The notes under the pieces were generated by a model. The model ran no database searches. It saw nothing but the letters and a program-made list of their open reading frames with translations, and had not been told where the DNA came from. The translations under genes and the position numbers were made by a program. From Pseudodesulfovibrio portus (GTDB taxonomy: Bacteria > Desulfobacterota > Desulfovibrionia > Desulfovibrionales > Desulfovibrionaceae), in the NCBI RefSeq assembly GCF_026000375.1, contig NZ_AP026708.1, positions 3,074,001 to 3,138,000 on the forward strand: a stretch of DNA of 64,000 nt, written 5' to 3'. Each line of letters starts with the position of its first letter. The first letter of the stretch is position 1. Shown here piece after piece: positions 1 to 8,732 of this stretch.

Positions 1-1673
1 GCCGAGAGTTGTCCCTGCCTGAGGTCGTACTGGCCGAGCAAGGCGTCCAGCCTGGCGAATTTCAGGCGAAGGTTCTTTTCCATCTTTTCGATCCGGGATT
101 CCTCGAAGGCGATCTTGCTGTCGATGGAATCCATGATGTCTTTGTAGTTGTTCTGGAGGACCGCCAGGGGGCCGCCCTCAAAGGTAAATTCGTTGAAGGG
201 CTTGGTCAACGCCGTGAGTTCGTCGATCATCTCGCCGGTCTTGCCGAGCTTGACCGCAACCTCGCCGGAATAGGTCCCGGCGCCGGTATTGTCCAGCCTG
301 ATGGCCATACCTGTGGCGTCCCCGGTTGTGCCGGTGATTTCCCAGCCCGAGATGGTGGCCGGTTCGCCGTTGATGGTGGCGCTGGTGATCTGCGTGCCGT
401 CGCTGACGATTTCCACGTCGTAGACGCCGGATTTGGTCGTGCCGTCGATGAGCGAGAGGGCGGTGAAGTTGGGGGACTGGCTTTCCGCCGAGATTTCGGT
501 GGAGAAGAGTTCGGCCACGGCGTTCGGGTCTGCTTCCAGGGCTTCGTAGAGCTTGTCGTAGTCGATGGTCAGCATGCCGTAGGTGGTGGAGGCCTCCTCG
601 GCGTCGGTCATGATGCCCAACTGGGACAGGGCGGAATACTTGTCTCCGGTCAGGGTGTCTTCATCCCAGGGAATGAATCCCGCGCCCATCTCGGCGGTGA
701 TGTTCTTGAGGTTCTGCGAGACGATGTCGATTCCGTAGTTGCCTGTCAGGACGGACCCTTCTCCGTCCTCGTCGACTTTGGTGATGGCCTGGATCTGCGC
801 CCTGATGACGTTCACGGCGCTCACGAACTTGGTCACGTTTTCGGCGATGGCATCCGTGTCGGTGGTTACCGTCAGGCTGACGGTGGTGCCGGGTTCGGCG
901 TCCTTGAGGTTGAGCGTCAGGCCGGAGATGACGTCGTCCATGACGTTGCTGGGGCGTTCGATCCAGCCCGCATTGGAGGCCGGGAAGCCGTTGACCCGAA
1001 TCTGCGCGTTCTGCGCGTCCTGGGTCTCGGTGAAGTCGCCCGCCCCGAAGATGAGGGACCCGGCGTTGGAAATGACGATCTGGTTGTCGCTGCCCTGGTC
1101 CGCGCCCGTGAGCTGGAGGTGGTAGACGGACCCGTCGAAGATGGTGGAGGCCACGATCTTCCCGCGGGAGTCGGAGTGGTTGTTGATGATGTTGATGAAC
1201 CCTTCCAGCGTGGTCCCGGCGGCGATGTTGTCGATGGTGATGGACTCGCCGCCGTAGGTGAAGGTGAACGAGGTGTCGGCGCTGGTGATGGACGCGTCCA
1301 TCGCGTTTGCCCCGGAGGCGGTGACGAGGACGTCGTTGGTGGCGAGCTGTCCGATTTCAATGGAGTGGGACGCCTGCTGGGCGTCGGAATTGGCGGTGGC
1401 GATGAGCAGGTTGGTGTTGCTGCTGGCCACTGCCTTGGTCATGAACTCGTTCATGGAGTCCAGCCCTTCAAGGGTGGACTTCAATTCCAGCATCTTGGTG
1501 TTGAGATCCTGGAAGTATTCGTTTTTCGTTTCCCACGACAGGCGCCAGTTCTCCAGGCGGGTGACGCGATTCTGCTCGATGCTGATGAGTCCGTCGATCA
1601 GCGTGCTGAAATCGGTTCCGTTGCCCAGGCCTGCGAAGTTGATGAGTCCTGATGTGTATGTGCTGTCTGCCAT
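1..1673 (-). CDS. fliD: Flagellar hook-associated protein 2 (filament cap), 3' end cut by window
   Basis: FliD caps the growing flagellar filament and helps flagellin fold into place outside the cell. The reading frame opens with MADSTYTSGLINFAGLGNGT, followed by the FliD-type stretch DFSTLIDGLISIEQNRVTRLE (in two overlapping parts: DFSTLIDGLI, then SIEQNRVTRLE). It stays open for about 557 codons to the window edge. The last visible residues, ARLDALLGQYDLRQGQLS, resemble the coiled C-terminus of FliD, so only a few residues should be missing. The start is the ATG at 1671-1673, preceded by AAGGAAAT as a ribosome site. A sigma-54-type promoter lies about 55 bases upstream. Flagellin is the next gene upstream on the same strand, separated from fliD by a terminator, so fliD is transcribed on its own signal. 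Confidence 0.93.
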   Translation of the reverse strand, partial: MADSTYTSGLINFAGLGNGTDFSTLIDGLISIEQNRVTRLENWRLSWETKNEYFQDLNTKMLELKSTLEGLDSMNEFMTKAVASSNTNLLIATANSDAQQASHSIEIGQLATNDVLVTASGANAMDASITSADTSFTFTYGGESITIDNIAAGTTLEGFINIINNHSDSRGKIVASTIFDGSVYHLQLTGADQGSDNQIVISNAGSLIFGAGDFTETQDAQNAQIRVNGFPASNAGWIERPSNVMDDVISGLTLNLKDAEPGTTVSLTVTTDTDAIAENVTKFVSAVNVIRAQIQAITKVDEDGEGSVLTGNYGIDIVSQNLKNITAEMGAGFIPWDEDTLTGDKYSALSQLGIMTDAEEASTTYGMLTIDYDKLYEALEADPNAVAELFSTEISAESQSPNFTALSLIDGTTKSGVYDVEIVSDGTQITSATINGEPATISGWEITGTTGDATGMAIRLDNTGAGTYSGEVAVKLGKTGEMIDELTALTKPFNEFTFEGGPLAVLQNNYKDIMDSIDSKIAFEESRIEKMEKNLRLKFARLDALLGQYDLRQGQLS

Positions 1674-1726
1674 GGCTATTTCCTTGATCGGAATATTTTT
1701 CCCGTTCCATTAGGTCGCCATAGTAC

Positions 1727-1743
1727 TTGCAATCCCGATGCCA
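1727..1743 (-). promoter_or_regulatory. Sigma-54-type promoter of fliD
   Basis: On the minus strand the sequence reads TGGCATCGGGATTGCAA. It carries the GG and GC dinucleotides separated by exactly ten bases and the TTGCA of the -12 element, against the consensus TGGCACG-N4-TTGCA. It sits about 55 bases before the fliD start codon. The match is read directly; use by RpoN is inferred. Confidence 0.75.
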
Positions 1744-1766
1744 CGTCCGGGCCCTGTCAGGGCCTT

Positions 1767-1806
1767 GAAAAAAGGGCCGGACCCCGTTTGGCGGAGCCCG
1801 GCCCGG
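1767..1806 (-). terminator. Rho-independent terminator of flagellin gene
   Basis: Reading the minus strand just after the flagellin stop, GGGCCGG pairs with CCGGCCC around a loop containing CTCCGCCAAACGGGGT, which can itself partly pair. A run of six T follows. This separates the flagellin transcript from fliD. Confidence 0.85.
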
Positions 1807-1836
1807 AAGTTCGCCGTGAAGCGATCTGATCCTGGA

Positions 1837-2724
1837 CTAACCGATGAGGGACAGAGCCATCCTCGGCAGGGAGTTCGCCTGTGCCAGCATGGACACTGCG
1901 GACTGGGTCAGGATCTGGTTGCGCACGAATTCGGTCATTTCCGTTGCCACGTCGACGTCGGAGATGCGGGATTCGGCGGCCTGGACGTTCTCGGCCTGGA
2001 TTTCCAGGACGGTGACGGTGTTTTCCAGGCGGTTCTGGAGGGAACCCAGGTTGGCGCGGATCTTATCCTTGGAAATGATCGCGTTGTTCAGGACGTCCAG
2101 GGTCTGCTGGGCGAGAGCCTGGGTGGAGATGGAACGACCTGCGCCGGTTCCGGCGGCGGCGAGGCCGACGCCCAGAGCGGACGCTGTGGCGTTGCCGATC
2201 TCGATGTAATAGTAGTCTTCCGCGCAGTCGTTACCGGTACCGAAGTGGACCTTCAGTTCGCCGGTGGACTTGAGAGCGGTGCCGGAGTGGGTTCCGGACA
2301 GGCTGCCGTTGAGCAGGTAAATGCCGTTGAAGTCGGTGGAGTTGGCGATACGGGTGATTTCCGAAGCCATGGCCTGGAACTCGGAGTCGATGATCAGGCG
2401 CTGGTCGGAGTTGTAGGTACCCGTGGCGGCCTGCATGGCCAGTTCCTTCATACGGATCAGCTTTTCATCGATAACGCCGAGGGCGCCGTCAGCCGTCTGG
2501 ATGAGGGAGATGGCGTCGTTGGCATTACGAATGCCCTGTTGCAGGGAGCTGATGTCGGCGCGCATCAATTCGCGGACGGCCAGACCGGCGGCGTCGTCGG
2601 CTGCCGTGGTGATGCGCAGACCCGAAGACAGACGCTTGGTGGACGTTTCCAGAGCGCCGTAGGATTCACCCAGGTACCGGGCTGCACTCATCGCCATCAA
2701 GTTGTGGTTGATAACCAGAGACAT
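1837..2724 (-). CDS. fliC: Flagellin
   Basis: This is the structural subunit of the flagellar filament, 295 residues. The N-terminus MSLVINHNLMAMSAARYLG and the C-terminus containing ESRISDVDVATEMTEFVRNQ and ILTQSAVSMLAQANSLP are the conserved D0/D1 helices that polymerise. The middle, about residues 130-200, is short and variable, so the outer domain is small. One cysteine, C167, lies in that surface segment, which is unusual for flagellins. The start is set by AAGGAGG seven bases before the ATG at 2722-2724; an upstream in-frame ATG lacks a ribosome site. A near-perfect sigma-28 promoter precedes it and a strong terminator follows. The gene directly upstream on the same strand is a glycosyltransferase, which suggests filament glycosylation (inference). 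Confidence 0.97.
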   Translation of the reverse strand: MSLVINHNLMAMSAARYLGESYGALETSTKRLSSGLRITTAADDAAGLAVRELMRADISSLQQGIRNANDAISLIQTADGALGVIDEKLIRMKELAMQAATGTYNSDQRLIIDSEFQAMASEITRIANSTDFNGIYLLNGSLSGTHSGTALKSTGELKVHFGTGNDCAEDYYYIEIGNATASALGVGLAAAGTGAGRSISTQALAQQTLDVLNNAIISKDKIRANLGSLQNRLENTVTVLEIQAENVQAAESRISDVDVATEMTEFVRNQILTQSAVSMLAQANSLPRMALSLIG

Positions 2725-2818
2725 AATTTCCTCCTTGAAATTGTTTTGGCTTCCATGCCTAGGTCGCATCCCGGCGTGATACGGTTTTTGCCGGGTAAAC
2801 CTACTTTTGTTGCACTAC

Positions 2819-2845
2819 TCATCGTCCTTGGGTGGAAAAACTTTA
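2819..2845 (-). promoter_or_regulatory. Sigma-28 (FliA) promoter of flagellin
   Basis: The minus strand reads TAAAGTTT, eleven bases, then GACGATGA. The flagellar consensus is TAAAGTTT-N11-GCCGATAA, so the -35 box is perfect and the -10 box has two differences. It ends about 95 bases before the flagellin ATG. This agrees with the late-class expression known for flagellin genes. Confidence 0.88.
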
Positions 2846-3023
2846 GGTTGGGTGAACGATTTTTTTAGGCTCTGAACATTGGCGCGAAGATTATGGAGAA
2901 TGCCGAGAAAAATTGATTTTCACGCACCAGGGCAAAGGGGGCGGCGAGAACCGGGCCGCAGCAGGAGCAGTGGTCGTTGCTTCGCGATGGAAGTGGAATG
3001 AAAACAGGTAGTTGGGGCTGAAT

Positions 3024-4706
3024 CTAGCCGAAGGTCCGACGCATGATGTCCAGGAGCCGCGTCAGGCGGTGCGCGTAGGTGTGTTCGGCCAGGATGCGCT
3101 CGCGGGCCCTGCGGCTGACGGAATCCCTTTGGTTCGAATCTCCCAGAAAATGATCGATGAGATCGGGAATTTCTCCCGGCTCCCGGTAGGTGATCGCCTC
3201 GGTGCCGGGGTCGAAGAGGCTTTCCATCTGCTCCCGGTAATCCGTGATCAGGAAGCCGCCGCAGGCGGGCACGTCGAAGACGCGCTGGTTGACAGCGCCG
3301 GGCATCTGGCGGCTGGTGCAGTTGAAGTTGACCTTGGTGAGCGGATAGAAGCGGGGCAGGTCCGCATAATAGTCCAGCGGCGGAAGATGCCGCCAGCCTG
3401 CGTCGCTGGGCAGGAGTTCCCCCCATCCGGGGTCGCCCACGATGAGCGGCGCGAAGGGCAGGGTCTGCCGCACGCAGGCCAGCCGGTACTGGCGGGTGGC
3501 TTCCCAGGTGAGCAGGGATTCGCAGGCCAGCCGGTTCTCTCTCTCGTCCAGTCCGGCCACGGCTTTTTGCCAGTCCGGCCTGTGGCGGGCGAGGAATCGG
3601 TCCACGCGGTTCTCTCCGGACTCGCCGAACGCGCGGGCCACGTCCTCGTATTCCTCCAACAGCCGGGACGGCAGTCCTGCTCCGGCCAGGCTGCGGGCCA
3701 CCGGGGCCGTCATGGAATTGCCCACGAACGAGACGTCGCACGCCCACTCCGGATTCCCCGCGGCTGCCGATCCGGTCCGGAACCGTTCCGGGTCCGTGGC
3801 CAGGGGGAGGTGGTGGACGTTGGCAAAACCCTTTTCCCGCAGCTGGTCCAGGTTGTCCGCGTCAAAGGTGAAGAGCACGGTGTTGCCGGTGCCGGGGTGG
3901 GCGTAGTCGAAAAGGATGAGATGGGGGTTGTCCACGAACCAGGAGGCCAGGGGCAGTCCCAGGTCGTCCAGCAGCCCGGCCAGCTTGCCCTCGCGGTCCA
4001 GACCGAAGTGGTTGACCGTGAGCGCGAAGTCGGGCCGGAAGTCGATGACCGCCTTGAGCAGGGTCTCGATGAATTCGTTGCTGCCGGTCTCCAGGTCGTC
4101 CAGGTGTATGGTCCGGTGGGCTGCGCCGAGCCGGTCAAGACCGGCGTGGATTTCATCGCACAGGAAGTAGCTGGAATCGAAGAACAGGATTTTCGGGTTC
4201 TCGGAGCGGAATTTCGGGTACCGGGCCAGGGACCAGAAGTCCGTGCGCCCGGCCGCCTTCACGGTCTCGTTCAGGGCTCCGTAGTACTGCCTGTCCAGGC
4301 GGGGGTAGAGCGGCATGACCACCGGATGCAGGATCTGGTTTCCCTGAGTTTGCGCCCATTGCGCGATGCGGTCGAAGGCTGCCTTCGGGTCCGGGTCGTC
4401 CACCCACAGGACGGTTGGCCGCCCTTGGGCGGATTCTTTGGCTCCGGTCAGGGCGAGCAGCGGGGTTTCCCTGTCCACCACGGCCACGGGCAGACCGCGT
4501 TGCAGCAGTTTTTCCAGGCAGTGGCCCAGTCCCGAGCCGATGAGCACGGGCAGGGTATCGGGCGGCACCTCGGCCGCCAGGGCCGCTTCTCTATCCAGCC
4601 CGGCCCGGCCCCAGAGGTGCCAGGTCTTGCCGTTGACGCGGATGCGTACGTCGGCCAGGGAATCGTCCCGGATAACGGGTTCTGCTGTGTAGTCGCCGGA
4701 GGTCAT
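3024..4706 (-). CDS. CgeB-like glycosyltransferase, candidate flagellin glycosylation enzyme
   Basis: The predicted 560-residue soluble protein has no signal peptide. Its C-terminal half carries features of the CgeB / DUF3880 glycosyltransferase group: a segment around [19 protein letters not shown] followed by [20 protein letters not shown] and then [20 protein letters not shown], the usual nucleotide-sugar-binding end of a GT-B fold. The start is the ATG at 4704-4706 with AGGA six bases upstream; a longer frame to 4802 has no ribosome site and would run through a terminator. It lies directly upstream of flagellin on the same strand. Genes of this family commonly sit beside flagellin genes, so O-glycosylation of flagellin is likely. 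The sugar cannot be read from sequence. Confidence 0.75.
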   Translation of the reverse strand: MTSGDYTAEPVIRDDSLADVRIRVNGKTWHLWGRAGLDREAALAAEVPPDTLPVLIGSGLGHCLEKLLQRGLPVAVVDRETPLLALTGAKESAQGRPTVLWVDDPDPKAAFDRIAQWAQTQGNQILHPVVMPLYPRLDRQYYGALNETVKAAGRTDFWSLARYPKFRSENPKILFFDSSYFLCDEIHAGLDRLGAAHRTIHLDDLETGSNEFIETLLKAVIDFRPDFALTVNHFGLDREGKLAGLLDDLGLPLASWFVDNPHLILFDYAHPGTGNTVLFTFDADNLDQLREKGFANVHHLPLATDPERFRTGSAAAGNPEWACDVSFVGNSMTAPVARSLAGAGLPSRLLEEYEDVARAFGESGENRVDRFLARHRPDWQKAVAGLDERENRLACESLLTWEATRQYRLACVRQTLPFAPLIVGDPGWGELLPSDAGWRHLPPLDYYADLPRFYPLTKVNFNCTSRQMPGAVNQRVFDVPACGGFLITDYREQMESLFDPGTEAITYREPGEIPDLIDHFLGDSNQRDSVSRRARERILAEHTYAHRLTRLLDIMRRTFG

Positions 4707-4764
4707 GTTTGTCCTGTGTACTGCATCCGGGGCGGGCCAGGCAAGATGTTGTTCCGGAATGGAG

Positions 4765-4795
4765 AAAGGGCCGCGCCGGAAAATCGGCGCGGCCC
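4765..4795 (-). terminator. Terminator after the AsmA-like gene
   Basis: A perfect 11-bp stem (GGGCCGCGCCG with CGGCGCGGCCC) and a six-base loop are followed on the minus strand by TTTCT. It lies between the AsmA-like gene at 4821-5624 and the glycosyltransferase start. The T tract is short, so read-through is possible. Confidence 0.7.
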
Positions 4796-4820
4796 TGTTC
4801 ACTACATATTATATGGGAGA

Positions 4821-5624
4821 CTACTCGGAGCCGAACAAGCCCTTGATGGCGCCGCCGACGGATTCCGCGCCGCCCTTGGTCACGTCTTCCACGGCCTTGC
4901 TTGCGCCTTCCACGGCCTTGCCGAGCTGCTGCTGCAGCTCCTTGCCGAACTGGGTGACGGAGCCGGAAACGCCGCCGGTCATCTCGGCCAGAATCTGGGA
5001 GAACGCCTCGGCCGGGGAGGTTTCCTTGTCCTTGCCGATGTCCTTCAGGTGGATATCGGGCATGTCGATGCCCACGCCCTTGTCGCCGAAGACCTTGAGC
5101 AGGGAGCCGCCCACGTTGATCTTGCCGTTCTTGACGATGAAGTTGTTGATCACGATCTTCTTTTCCGAGCCGGTCTCCGTGGCCGTGTCCCCACCGGCGG
5201 GCTTGTCGGCCTTTTTCTCTCCGGCAACGGTCTGCTTGATGTTGTTGACGATGGTCTTGAAGTTGTCGGTGGAGCCCTTCTTCTCGTAGCTGATCACCGG
5301 GCCGTCGACGTAGATTTCATCGATGACGATGGTGTCCGTGGTCAGGGAGTCGGTCACCACGGAGACGCGGATGGTGTCGCATTCCACGGCGCTGGGCATG
5401 GAAAAGCCCTTGGGGTTGCCAAGGAAGAAGTCGTCCAGGGAGCCGGAGCCGGACAGGACCGAGATGTCGGCCGAGCCGAGGCGCACCTCGGTCTTGGTGA
5501 TGGGCGGGCCGTATTTTTCGACTGCGGTCTTGATCAGGCCGCCGAGGTTGAGGACCACTAGGACGACAAGGGCAATGACGGCGGCAATGACCACGCCGGA
5601 GCCGATGAGGATGATTTTTTTCAT
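4821..5624 (-). CDS. Membrane-anchored AsmA-like / DUF748-type protein
   Basis: The 267-residue protein begins MKKIILIGSGVVIAAVIALV, one N-terminal membrane segment (about 5-27), with the rest predicted to lie on the periplasmic side. The body has alternating beta-strand patterns such as TKTEVRLGSADISVL and IVINNFIVKNGKINVGG, typical of AsmA-like and DUF748 envelope proteins. These are now thought to belong to the bridge-like lipid-transfer group. The C-terminal quarter is helical and rich in Gly, Lys and Glu. It is much shorter than full AsmA proteins, so it may carry only one repeat unit. The family call rests on pattern, not on a decisive motif. Confidence 0.55.
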   Translation of the reverse strand: MKKIILIGSGVVIAAVIALVVLVVLNLGGLIKTAVEKYGPPITKTEVRLGSADISVLSGSGSLDDFFLGNPKGFSMPSAVECDTIRVSVVTDSLTTDTIVIDEIYVDGPVISYEKKGSTDNFKTIVNNIKQTVAGEKKADKPAGGDTATETGSEKKIVINNFIVKNGKINVGGSLLKVFGDKGVGIDMPDIHLKDIGKDKETSPAEAFSQILAEMTGGVSGSVTQFGKELQQQLGKAVEGASKAVEDVTKGGAESVGGAIKGLFGSE

Positions 5625-5707
5625 GTGAGTCTCCTTTGATAAACGCGATTTGTTCCTGGTTTTATTATCGTATCCGGTCGGTCAGGGCAATGCGGTTGGG
5701 TGAAAAT

Positions 5708-6682
5708 TCAGGGAAGTTTGGGAAAAGACGGGTCGGCGAAGTACCGCATGGCGTCGGCTGACGTCCCGGACAGGCCTGCGTCCATGGACGGTCCGCTTTC
5801 CGGCAGGTCGGGCTTTTCCCCTTCATATACCGTTCGTTCCAGCCTCCTGCACAGATCGGCGGCCTTGTCGGCAGCCTGGTTCATCATGTCGGGGATGGCC
5901 CCGGATGCGGCTTTGCCCGTCACCGGGTGGCGGAAACTCACCTCGTCCCGGAGCCGGTCTGCCTGGATCATGAGCTGAGGGGCGTAAAAAAGGGCGGCGA
6001 TCTCCCTGGCCGAGTCGGGGAGCACGGGCATTAACGCGAAGAGCAGCCGGGCCAGGGCCTTGACCGGGTAGGCCGCCTGAAATCCTGCGTGGATGCGGAA
6101 GGCGGAGCGCAGGCCTTTCCGGGCCTTGCCCGCAGAGATGCCTGCCAGGTCCGCCAGTTTGCCCATGGGCAGGGCGTCGAGGAGGCCGGGCCCCGCGGAT
6201 CGGAGCAGGTGGCGGATCAGGAAGAGCGGGCGACCGAGCATCTCCGGACAGAAGAGCATGTCCATCAAAGATTCCAGGGCGCGGTGGTGCTGGCGGGCCA
6301 GGGTCTTTTCCTCGGGTTTGTCCGCGTAATAGTGGCCGGACAGGTGCCAGACCAGGGGGTGCATGGCCGCGTCGGCAAACAGGTGGGAGACCATGCCCAC
6401 CAGCAGGGCGGAGGCCAGGTCCCGGTCGTCGCAGACAGCCGCATGCCCGGCCTGGATGCGGACCAGCCCGTATGTGTCCTGGCCGTCTGCCCCGTGCAGC
6501 CAGTCGGCCAGGGCGGCCAGGGGGCGACCCGCCTCGGTCACGCCGTAGAACAGGACGTCGTGAAAGACCGCGCCCAGCAGGAGGCCCGGCGTGTTCCGGG
6601 AAATGGACGGACCGAAGCGCGTGTCCGCCAGCCTGTCCGCCGTCTGCATGGCGACCTTGAAATGAATGAGATCCTTGGGCAT
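5708..6682 (-). CDS. Zinc-dependent phospholipase C-like (S1/P1-nuclease fold) protein
   Basis: The 324-residue protein opens MPKDLIHFKVAMQTADRLAD. It contains histidine motifs of the Zn_dep_PLPC family: GAVFHDVLFYG, then SHLFADAAMHPLVWHL, then ARQHHRALESLMD. Family members bind three zinc ions and cleave phosphoester bonds. No signal peptide is visible, unlike the secreted phospholipases, so the substrate is unknown and the protein is probably cytosolic. The start is the ATG at 6680-6682, chosen because homology-like sequence begins there; the longer frame to 6745 adds unconserved residues. It is divergent from the P-loop gene at 6769. Confidence 0.7.
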   Translation of the reverse strand: MPKDLIHFKVAMQTADRLADTRFGPSISRNTPGLLLGAVFHDVLFYGVTEAGRPLAALADWLHGADGQDTYGLVRIQAGHAAVCDDRDLASALLVGMVSHLFADAAMHPLVWHLSGHYYADKPEEKTLARQHHRALESLMDMLFCPEMLGRPLFLIRHLLRSAGPGLLDALPMGKLADLAGISAGKARKGLRSAFRIHAGFQAAYPVKALARLLFALMPVLPDSAREIAALFYAPQLMIQADRLRDEVSFRHPVTGKAASGAIPDMMNQAADKAADLCRRLERTVYEGEKPDLPESGPSMDAGLSGTSADAMRYFADPSFPKLP

Positions 6683-6768
6683 GGTGCGTCCGTTCGGTGT
6701 TCGTTTTTCGGTATGGTACGTGATATCGGCCGCGAGGCAAAGCAAACTTCACGAGAAAAGGATTGAAC

Positions 6769-7296
6769 ATGGTGAAATACCTCATCAACCAGCGGTACGA
6801 GGTCGGTGAAGCCGATTCGCGCAGGGAGTTCGGCAAGGGCGAGAAGCGCGAGGACTACGCCGATGCCTGGCAGGATACCGGCAATGTCGTCCTCGTCGGC
6901 CTGCGCGGTGCGGGCAAGGCGGAGCTGGCCCGGCTGCTCGGCGAACGCACCGGGCTCGAGGTGATCACGCCCGAGACCACGGACCGGGCCGTGGAGGCCC
7001 TCGAGCCGGGCGGCAGGGTCGTGGTCCTGGACGATTCGCTGGTGGAGCACGCGGATGTGCAGCCCCTGATTCACGGCGCGGGCAAGGTCTTCTATCTCAT
7101 GGCCGACACCCGGCTGCTGTCTGGCCGCGTGGCCGGGCGGGATTCGGTCGAGGACGAGGAGGGGCTGTGGCGGGAGATGTCCGCCCGGCTGGCGCGCATG
7201 GAGCCGGTCTTCTATTCCGTGCTGCATTTCATCCTTCATGCGGCGCAGCCCCCTGAGGAGATGCTCGGGGACGCCCTGGAGAAGATCGGTTACTAG
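6769..7296 (+). CDS. Small P-loop protein, shikimate-kinase-like
   Basis: The 175-residue protein carries a clear Walker A motif, GLRGAGKAELARLLG, near residue 45, followed by a kinase-like layout. The usual shikimate-binding residues (the DxD near the P-loop and the GGG motif) are not evident, so it is best described as a shikimate-kinase-like NTP-binding protein of unknown substrate. The ATG at 6769 has AAAAGGA six bases upstream; the in-frame TTG six bases earlier is less likely. It runs in the same direction as thyX, 92 bases downstream, and may share its transcript. Confidence 0.6.
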   Translation: MVKYLINQRYEVGEADSRREFGKGEKREDYADAWQDTGNVVLVGLRGAGKAELARLLGERTGLEVITPETTDRAVEALEPGGRVVVLDDSLVEHADVQPLIHGAGKVFYLMADTRLLSGRVAGRDSVEDEEGLWREMSARLARMEPVFYSVLHFILHAAQPPEEMLGDALEKIGY

Positions 7297-7388
7297 GCGG
7301 GTCGACTGCGGGCGCGTTGGTGACAGCATCGCCGGATTGGGGTAAGCAGAAGTCCGATCAACGACATCTATACTATGGAGTAATATAC

Positions 7389-8123
7389 ATGCCGGAAAAG
7401 AAACTCAGGGTCGACTTCATGGCCATGACCCCCGATGCCCTGTCCCTCATCTACGCCGCGTTCCGCCAGTGCTACCACGCCGGTTTCGTGGCCGACATGT
7501 GGCCCAAGCTCCTTTCCGGCGAGATCGATCCGCAGGTCCAGGCCGACTTCGTGTCCAAGACCATGGAGTCCGGCCACGACAGTCCCATCGAGCACGTGTC
7601 CATGACCTTTGCCGTCGAGGGCATTTCCCGGGCCTGCTCCCACCAGATAGTGCGCCATCGCATCGCCTCCTATTCGCAGCAGAGCCAGCGGTATGTGGCC
7701 GAGAACGACATGGAGTACATCCTGCCCCCGGCCATCGCCAAGATTCCCGAGGCCCGGGAGCGTTTCGAATCCTTCATGGCCGAAGTGCAGAGCGCCTACA
7801 CCGACCTGCGCGACATCCTGGTGGCCCACGGGCGCAAATCCAAGGCCAACGAGGACGCCCGTTTCGTCCTGCCCCAGGCGGCTGAGACCAAGATCGTCAT
7901 GACCATGAACTGCCGCAGCCTGCACCACTTCTTCCACCTGCGCTGCTGCAACCGCGCCCAGTGGGAGGTCCGCGCCGTGGCCGACCGGATGCTCGCCATC
8001 TGCAAAGATAAGCTTCCTGCTATATTTGCCAATGGCGGAGCACGGTGCGAGCAGCTGGGTTATTGCCCGGAATCGCCGAAATTCGCCTGTGGCAAGTACC
8101 CTGTGCGAGAAAATCTGGCTTAA
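7389..8123 (+). CDS. thyX: Flavin-dependent thymidylate synthase
   Basis: ThyX makes dTMP from dUMP using methylene-tetrahydrofolate and FAD/NADPH. The 244-residue product contains the ThyX signature RHRIASYSQQSQR at residues 89-101, preceded by SPIEHVSMTFAVEGISRACS. It ends with NGGARCEQLGYCPES, as in ThyX C-termini. The start is the ATG at 7389 with GGAG eight bases upstream; an upstream in-frame codon at 7317 would add 24 unconserved residues. No thyA is present in the window. A probable terminator lies about 120 bases downstream. Confidence 0.96.
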   Translation: MPEKKLRVDFMAMTPDALSLIYAAFRQCYHAGFVADMWPKLLSGEIDPQVQADFVSKTMESGHDSPIEHVSMTFAVEGISRACSHQIVRHRIASYSQQSQRYVAENDMEYILPPAIAKIPEARERFESFMAEVQSAYTDLRDILVAHGRKSKANEDARFVLPQAAETKIVMTMNCRSLHHFFHLRCCNRAQWEVRAVADRMLAICKDKLPAIFANGGARCEQLGYCPESPKFACGKYPVRENLA

Positions 8124-8243
8124 TTTTTTTCCAAAGGCTGGGAGATTTTCCTACCCCTCAGACACCGCGCGTTTCTTGGCGATTGTGTGTCATTCTTGTT
8201 TTATTCTTGATTTTCAGCTGGTTGAAGGTGTTCAAAATGACAA

Positions 8244-8277
8244 CCCGGTTGCAACCCTTGGGAACCGGGGGTTTTTG
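8244..8277 (+). terminator. Probable terminator downstream of thyX
   Basis: CCCGGTT at 8244-8250 pairs with AACCGGG at 8263-8269, followed by GGTTTTT. The loop is 12 bases. It is the only terminator-like structure between thyX and the AT-rich region. Confidence 0.6.
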
Positions 8278-8732
8278 CCCTCTGTTGGCACCCCGAAATG
8301 AGCCCTTGAACCGAGTGGGAATGGCTATTAGTTATATTAAATAAATAAATCAGGGTGGTTAGGTGGCAAAATACCATTTTTTTCATCTGGTGGAAAAATC
8401 ATACTTGTCACAAAAAAATGTCAATGGAAAAGGAAATTAGTGTAATTTTGACTATTGTTGACTAAGTTGGATTTTAAACTGTTTAAAAAATTTTCAACAA
8501 CTGTTGATAACTGACACTTCTAGAAAAATGCTAGAGCCGGGGAACCCTTGTAACACGGTTGTTTCAATGGGCTGGGGAGGAAAAGGTGCCCAGTTGGCGG
8601 GTTTTGTTATAAATCCTTTTGTTTCAGCACGTTATCTCTGCGGCATGCTGTCAATAACCTGGGCCCTGCTTTGGGCTCGAATTTGGAATACGCGAATTGT
8701 TGTTTGTGCTGTGATAAACTATCTCCCACTCC
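8278..8732. other. AT-rich intergenic region upstream of dnaA; origin-like or dnaA control region
   Basis: This 455-base gene-free stretch is strikingly AT-rich for the window, especially 8325-8530. It holds A/T tracts, a tandem TTGACTA repeat at about 8447-8464, an inverted repeat TCAACA-AC-TGTTGA at 8494-8507, and one DnaA-box-like 9-mer (TGTTGATAA at 8502-8510, one base from the reverse complement of TTATCCACA). Only one such box is seen, fewer than a typical oriC. No gene or RNA is recognised. It may be an origin with diverged boxes or simply the dnaA promoter region. Confidence 0.45.

Noticed and set aside
1468-1710. 80-codon open frame overlapping the start of fliD
   Set aside because: It lies in another register of the same strand, without family match; the fliD frame explains the region.
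8278-8732. A classical oriC
   Set aside because: Only one near-consensus DnaA box is seen and the gene orientation to the right is opposite to the expected leading strand. It is kept only as an origin-like or dnaA control region.
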